The notes under the pieces were generated by a model that worked only from the letters and a program-made list of their open reading frames with translations, was not told the origin of the DNA and did no database searches. From Methylobacillus arboreus (lineage in GTDB: Bacteria > Pseudomonadota > Gammaproteobacteria > Burkholderiales > Methylophilaceae), in assembly GCF_020532725.1 (NCBI RefSeq), contig NZ_JAJAVC010000003.1:806001-870000 (forward strand): a stretch of 64,000 nt of DNA, given 5' to 3'. A program made the position numbers and the translations under genes. Positions 59,557-64,000 of this stretch are shown here, piece after piece; the first letter of the stretch is position 1; each line of letters opens with the position of its first letter.

Positions 59557-60603
59557 ATGCGTTACTTGGTGTGCATTGCCGCATGCTGGTTATTGGCTTC
59601 CGCAGCCCACGCCATTGACCGGCAAAAAATAATGGACCCCTTCCTCTCCACTGTCATGGTGCGCGCCTACCGTGCCGACGGCGGCCTGGGCTACGGTTCA
59701 GGCATTGTCATTGCCAGCGACAAGGTATTGACCAACTGCCATGTGCTGCGCGAATCCGGCAAGCCATGGATATCGCGTGGCAAGGACACTTACCAGGTTG
59801 AATCCGTGCAGGCCGATCCATGGCATGACCTCTGCCTGCTGCACACATCTCCCCTGCCCTTCAAGCCTGTGGAACTCGGTGAAAGCAACAGCCTCAAGAA
59901 AGGCGAGCAAGTCATTGCCATCGGCCATTCGAACGGCGTCGCCTCGCCGCTGGTCTCGGCAGGCAATATCAAGTCCCTTTACGATCTTGATAACGGACAT
60001 GTCATTCGCAGTACGGCAAGATTCGCACTCGGCGCCAGCGGTAGCGGTTTATACAACGAAGCAGGCCAGCTTGTCGGCATTAACACGTTCAAAACCATTG
60101 GCCGCCAGGCCTACTACTACGCTTTGCCGATAGAATGGCTCTCGCAACTGGAAAAACGGGAACCCCAAAGCCATTTCCCCTTGATCGGGCAAGCCTTGTG
60201 GGAAGCCAGCGAGCAATCCCGGCTTTATTTTCTGTTGATTGCCATCCCTGAATTGCAGGAAGACTGGCAAGCGCTCGGCAGAATAGCCGCCCAGTGGACA
60301 GCCGCGGAGCCTGACAATAGCGAAGCCTGGTATGAGCTTGGACTTGCTCAGGAGCATCTCCAGCAATCAGAGGCTGCTGAAATCAGCTACAAACAAGCCT
60401 TGATCCTCGACCCTGAAAACACAGACGCCATGTTCCGCCTCGGGCTGATTGCATCCCGCCAGGGGAATAAGGAAGCAGCCTATGCTATGGAACAATCCCT
60501 AAGCAAAATCAGCGAAAAGCTGGCAATGGAGTTCCGCAAGGCAGCGGCATGCCCTACCGGCTGCAATGATGCCAACACCCCACCAGCATCAACAGCGCAA
60601 TAA
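59557..60603 (+). CDS. secreted trypsin-like serine protease with C-terminal TPR repeats
   Basis: A 348-residue exported protein. Signal peptide at residues 1-19 (ending SAAHA). The protease domain (about 28-215) has the apparent triad His62 (LTNCHVL), Asp91 (PWHDLCLLH) and Ser161 (GASGSG), the HtrA/trypsin S1 type. No PDZ domain follows; instead residues 270-320 hold two TPR-like repeats (EAWYELGLAQEHLQQSEAA and DAMFRLGLIASRQGNKEAA). The frame is open to 59467, but ATG at 59557 has GGAGG upstream and starts the signal peptide. Substrate and partners are unknown. Confidence 0.8.
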   Translation: MRYLVCIAACWLLASAAHAIDRQKIMDPFLSTVMVRAYRADGGLGYGSGIVIASDKVLTNCHVLRESGKPWISRGKDTYQVESVQADPWHDLCLLHTSPLPFKPVELGESNSLKKGEQVIAIGHSNGVASPLVSAGNIKSLYDLDNGHVIRSTARFALGASGSGLYNEAGQLVGINTFKTIGRQAYYYALPIEWLSQLEKREPQSHFPLIGQALWEASEQSRLYFLLIAIPELQEDWQALGRIAAQWTAAEPDNSEAWYELGLAQEHLQQSEAAEISYKQALILDPENTDAMFRLGLIASRQGNKEAAYAMEQSLSKISEKLAMEFRKAAACPTGCNDANTPPASTAQ

Positions 60604-60715
60604 ATTACAGCCATCACGCCAAATATCACGGAGCGTCATATTCCGCATTGTGAATAATGTGAGTAAAATTAGAGTTTTGCCGTTGTCTTCATAATTTCTC
60701 TATAGGATTTAGATC

Positions 60716-61909
60716 TTGGAACTCTCGCAGCGCGTTCAATCCATCAAAGAATCACCCACCCTGGCTGTTACTGCCCGTGCAGCCAAGCTCAAGGCGGAAG
60801 GTCGTGACATTATCGGGCTGGGCGCGGGTGAACCGGACTTCGACACTCCGCAGCACATCAAGGATGCGGCCAAAAAAGCGATTGACCAGGGTTTTACCAA
60901 ATACACGCCGGTAGCCGGCATCCCTAGCCTGAAAAAAGCCATTGTTGCCAAGTTCAAGAACGAGAATGGCTTTGACTACACAGAGAAAGAAGTTATCGTC
61001 GGCGTGGGCGGCAAGCAATGTATCTTCAACCTGGCATTGGCAGTGCTAAACCCGGGTGATGAAGTCATCGTCCCTGCGCCCTACTGGGTATCCTATGCCG
61101 ACATCGCACTGGTAGCAGGTGCCAAGCCCGTCATCATCGAATGTGGCATCGAGCAAGGCTTCAAGCTCACCGCTGCCCAGCTTGAAGCAGCCATTACGCC
61201 AAAGACCAAGCTGTTCATGATCAACTCGCCTTCCAACCCGACTGGTGCGGTTTACAGCCTGGATGAACTCAAGGCGCTGGGCGAAGTGTTGAAGAAGCAC
61301 CCGCATGTGCTGGTTGCCACCGATGACATGTACGAGCACGTCAACCTAACCGGCGACAAGTTTTACAACATCCTCAATGCCGCGCCTGAGCTCAAGGAGC
61401 GCTGTATTGTGCTCAACGGCGTTTCCAAGGCCTACTCCATGACCGGCTGGCGCATCGGCTATGCCGCCGGCCCGGCCAAGATCATCAAGGCGATGGAAAT
61501 CCTGCAGTCGCAATCCACCTCCAACCCGACCTCGATTTCGCAAGTGGCAGCCCAGGCAGCGCTTGAAGGCCCGCAGGAATGCATCACGCCCATGCTGGAT
61601 GCTTTCCGCGAGCGGCATGACTTTGTCGTCAAGCGCTTCAACGAGATCAAGGGGCTGAAGTGTATCAAGGCCGGCGGTGCGTTTTATGCATTCCCCGACG
61701 CCCGCGAAGCCATTAGCAAGCTGTTTGCCGCAGGCAAGATCAAGGCAGCCAACGACTTGGCCTTGTCCGAATACCTGCTGGAACAGGAAGGCGTTGCCGT
61801 CGTGCCGGGCTCGGCATTCGGTGCCGAAGGTTACTTCCGTATCTCGTTTGCCACTTCACTGGAAAGTCTCAAGAATGCATTGGAGCGGATAGAGCGGGCC
61901 TTGGCTTAA
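60716..61909 (+). CDS. aspartate aminotransferase, class I PLP
   Basis: A 397-residue aminotransferase (AAT Ib group, like AspC/AatA of alphaproteobacteria and Thermus). GLGAGEPDFDTP near residue 37, NSPSNPTGAVY, and the PLP Lys in NGVSKAYSMTGWRIGYAAGP are clear. Arg in YFRISFATS binds the substrate carboxylate. It links oxaloacetate and aspartate, so it would draw on PycAB product; some members also use prephenate. It starts with TTG at 60716 behind AGGA. Confidence 0.92.
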   Translation: MELSQRVQSIKESPTLAVTARAAKLKAEGRDIIGLGAGEPDFDTPQHIKDAAKKAIDQGFTKYTPVAGIPSLKKAIVAKFKNENGFDYTEKEVIVGVGGKQCIFNLALAVLNPGDEVIVPAPYWVSYADIALVAGAKPVIIECGIEQGFKLTAAQLEAAITPKTKLFMINSPSNPTGAVYSLDELKALGEVLKKHPHVLVATDDMYEHVNLTGDKFYNILNAAPELKERCIVLNGVSKAYSMTGWRIGYAAGPAKIIKAMEILQSQSTSNPTSISQVAAQAALEGPQECITPMLDAFRERHDFVVKRFNEIKGLKCIKAGGAFYAFPDAREAISKLFAAGKIKAANDLALSEYLLEQEGVAVVPGSAFGAEGYFRISFATSLESLKNALERIERALA

Positions 61910-61929
61910 AGCCAAGAGCAGCAAGCAAA

Positions 61930-61956
61930 AAAAAGCCTGCTTAAAGCAGGCTTTTT
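61930..61956. terminator. bidirectional terminator between aminotransferase and autotransporter
   Basis: AAAAAGCCTGC and GCAGGCTTTTT form an 11-bp stem with a 5-base loop and T-runs on both strands. Confidence 0.92.
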
Positions 61957-61971
61957 CATTTTGCGATGCGC

Positions 61972-64000
61972 CTAAAAGCGCCAGTTCAACGTGGCCCGTA
62001 AAGCATGGTCCTCGGCCTCTCTTGCAAATTGTCCCAGATAGGAAAAATTCAGGCTCAATCTCTCGCTGGCCAATACATCCAATCCCGCATCCAGCACCAA
62101 AGCCTCACGGCGTACCGGTGTGCCGGCAATGCCGAACGCACCTCCTTCAGCGAAGGCCAGCCTGGCGCGCTCGTCAGTATCTCCTGCTGCCCGGCGCCAG
62201 CCAAGCGAACCACGCAATATCGTGGTGACACCATCTCCTATGCCAAGCTGATATGCCGCTCTCGTACCCAGGGTCGTGAAAGTGGTGTTGGTACTCTGGC
62301 TACGGCCATCGAGGGCAGCCCCGTCTTTCTCATGAAAACCATCTGTGTGCAAATTGGCATGAGCCAGCGAAGCAAACGGCTCAAGGGAAAGGCGTCCCGC
62401 ATCCACCCGGTAGCCCAGGTCGGCGAATCCCTGAAGGGTTCGGCCGTCGTAATCCGCCCTACTATTGGCCGAAAGTCCAGGGAAAACCACGTTACGGCGC
62501 GTATCGATGTCATGCCAGCTATGGGCAGCGCCAAGCCTGAGGCTGAGCTTGTCCCATTCCGCGCCGCCATATATCCCAAGATGGTAGCTGCGTACATTGG
62601 CAGACGATCGCCTGCCTCCCACATCCTGGCTGCTGTCGGTGTAACCTGCCAGCACCCCTGCACGCCAGCGCTCCCCAACCTGGGCATCAGCGCCGAAAAG
62701 CACTCCGCCCACGCGCCGGCTCAACCTGGCGGCATCGTTGGTGCCGCTGTCATGGCCCCAGTTGCCAATAGCCTGCGTCCAGGCTGTATAGCGTTCGTTT
62801 TCCACATTGCCTGCATTGCTGGCTGCCGCTACGGAACCGAAAGACTGCCGGACGCGATCAATGGCGGCATTGCGTATAAAACGGCTGTCCTCGATGATGG
62901 TGTTGCGCGCAGATACATGAATTTCGCCCGAGAGTTGATCGAACGCGGCGGCGCTGTCCTGCTGCTGCAGGGCGGCGTCGATAAAACGGTTGCTGCCGGC
63001 CGCGAGCAAGGCCCCACCGAGCACCGCCCGCTGGTTGCGCGTCAGGCCGGTCTGAACGCTGTCCACCGCCGCCTGGTTGATAGACAGGCTGACTTCGACG
63101 CTGTCGCTGTTATAGAAGGTATCCAGGCTGACGAGGCCGCCACCGGTCCAGGAACTGGAAACGAACGGGGTGCCCAGCGTGCCGTCCGTGCTCAATATGG
63201 TGTAGCGATGATTGAGCAGGTAGCCGCCGCTGCCATTTTCCTGGGTGACTTGCAGGCTGATGCCTCCTAGGTTTGACACACCAGTATCCGTGATATGCAC
63301 CAGATCAGACTGGCCTGCTGCGTTGACCTCGGCAACATAGGTACCGCTGAAACCCGCGACCGATGCATAAGTCTGGGTACCGACCGAGTTGCCTGGGCCG
63401 ATGGTACCATTGCCGCTCAATGCCCCACTGAATATGAAGTTGCCGCCCAGCATGGCGCCATCATTCACTTCGGCATTGCCATCGACCAGGATCGGTGCTG
63501 CTGCCGTTCCTCCATAGGTGACTGCACCCTGGGTGAGGAGCACATCGCCTGTGATATTCGTTGCCGACGTGCGGCTGAACAGAACCACCGAGTCCTGGAC
63601 TGACAGCCCATTGCTCAAGGTTGTCGCGCCAGCGAACGAGAGCATGCTGCCGTTTGCATTCACGGTTCCCAATATGGAAGCATCGCCATTGAACAGCAAG
63701 GCAGACTGGCTATTGAGATTGACCTCCCCGCCGATGCTGGTGGTATCGCTGTTGAACACCAATTCGGTATTACCGCTGCCGGCAACTCCGCCTGCCACAT
63801 TGGTGGTTGCGCCGTTGAACTGCAACTGGGCATGGCCGTCGGCGCTCACGTTGCTGCCGATATCGGTGTCGCCATTGAAAGCGAAGCTGGCGCCTTGGCT
63901 GGCGACGGTCTGGGCAATGGTGGTAGTCCCGTCGAAACGCACGCTGGAGCCAGTACCGGCAACAACACCGCCCCCGATATCCGCACCGTTGGTAAAGGCT
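61972..64000 (-). CDS. autotransporter with beta-helix repeats (5' end outside the window)
   Basis: 675 codons, open to the right edge, so the signal peptide is not in view. The C-terminal 270 residues are an autotransporter beta-barrel (for example WTQAIGNWGHDSG, AGVLAGYTDSSQDVGG, LSLRLGAAHSWHD) ending in Trp-Arg-Phe, the outer-membrane sorting signal. The passenger begins with at least seven 19-21 residue repeats of the form FNGxTxxxxxVxxxGxxxL, then a SGNGTIGPGNSVGTQ segment typical of adhesin-like passengers. The barrel should insert through BamA. It could be an adhesin or a surface enzyme; no catalytic motif is visible. Confidence 0.88.
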   Translation of the reverse strand, partial: AFTNGADIGGGVVAGTGSSVRFDGTTTIAQTVASQGASFAFNGDTDIGSNVSADGHAQLQFNGATTNVAGGVAGSGNTELVFNSDTTSIGGEVNLNSQSALLFNGDASILGTVNANGSMLSFAGATTLSNGLSVQDSVVLFSRTSATNITGDVLLTQGAVTYGGTAAAPILVDGNAEVNDGAMLGGNFIFSGALSGNGTIGPGNSVGTQTYASVAGFSGTYVAEVNAAGQSDLVHITDTGVSNLGGISLQVTQENGSGGYLLNHRYTILSTDGTLGTPFVSSSWTGGGLVSLDTFYNSDSVEVSLSINQAAVDSVQTGLTRNQRAVLGGALLAAGSNRFIDAALQQQDSAAAFDQLSGEIHVSARNTIIEDSRFIRNAAIDRVRQSFGSVAAASNAGNVENERYTAWTQAIGNWGHDSGTNDAARLSRRVGGVLFGADAQVGERWRAGVLAGYTDSSQDVGGRRSSANVRSYHLGIYGGAEWDKLSLRLGAAHSWHDIDTRRNVVFPGLSANSRADYDGRTLQGFADLGYRVDAGRLSLEPFASLAHANLHTDGFHEKDGAALDGRSQSTNTTFTTLGTRAAYQLGIGDGVTTILRGSLGWRRAAGDTDERARLAFAEGGAFGIAGTPVRREALVLDAGLDVLASERLSLNFSYLGQFAREAEDHALRATLNWRF

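Noticed and set aside
62005-63270. A 421-codon plus-strand frame opposite the autotransporter
   Set aside because: The minus strand carries clear autotransporter barrel and passenger motifs. The opposing frame has no family signature.

Overview
The window reads as a chromosomal segment of a Gram-negative betaproteobacterium. The signs are a BamA/Skp/LpxABD outer-membrane gene block, an rpsF-priB-rpsR-rplI order, a map-glnD pair beside rpsB-tsf, and a two-subunit pyruvate carboxylase. The mix suits a methylotroph of the Methylophilaceae, such as Methylobacillus, but that placement is inference from gene content and was not tested. There is no rRNA, CRISPR array, prophage or intact insertion sequence. 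Nearly all of the DNA is housekeeping coding sequence, packed in long operons with 1-11 base overlaps and separated by terminators that usually serve both converging strands.

Region 1 (1-12.4 kb, minus strand) is a fatty-acid and replication superoperon. It reads yceD-rpmF-plsX-fabH-fabD-fabG-acpP-fabF, then pabC-mltG-tmk-holB-pilZ-tatD, then a PhnP-like metallo-hydrolase and the start of a secreted protein. A 271-base hairpin-rich MITE-like element lies between fabG and acpP, and two DnaA-box-like sites lie in front of the pabC-tmk-holB group. Region 2 (12.4-18.6 kb, plus strand) holds pycA-pycB, a Maf pyrophosphatase, a secreted DUF4139 protein and a short RsmI-like methyltransferase.

Region 3 (18.6-33.2 kb, minus strand) runs from translation to envelope: rpsB-tsf-pyrH-frr-uppS-cdsA-dxr-rseP-bamA-skp-lpxD-fabZ-lpxA-lpxB-rnhB. 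A structured leader that fits ribosomal-protein autoregulation precedes rpsB. Region 4 (33.2-36.6 kb, plus strand) is map-glnD. Region 5 (36.6-43.7 kb) is looser accessory DNA: a small cupin, an ABC exporter, a 1-Cys peroxiredoxin, tonB-exbB-exbD, tRNA-Asn, tRNA-Ser, an ORF broken by a stop codon, and several striking inverted repeats.

Region 6 (43.7-49.4 kb, minus strand) is rpsF-priB-rpsR-rplI, then dnaB-alr-radA, with a leader resembling the S6:S18 binding site. Region 7 (49.4-61.9 kb) has pgi, the block rluC-gph-Rieske-sppA divergent from rne (which has a long structured leader), uvrB, a secreted trypsin-like protease with TPRs, and an aspartate aminotransferase. The window ends inside a repeat-rich autotransporter.

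The window is mostly conserved core genome. The items most worth a second look are the MITE-like element in the fab operon, the orphan hairpins and palindromes in the 39-44 kb region, the structured leaders of rpsB, rpsF and rne, the DnaA-box pair, and the tandem-repeat autotransporter.
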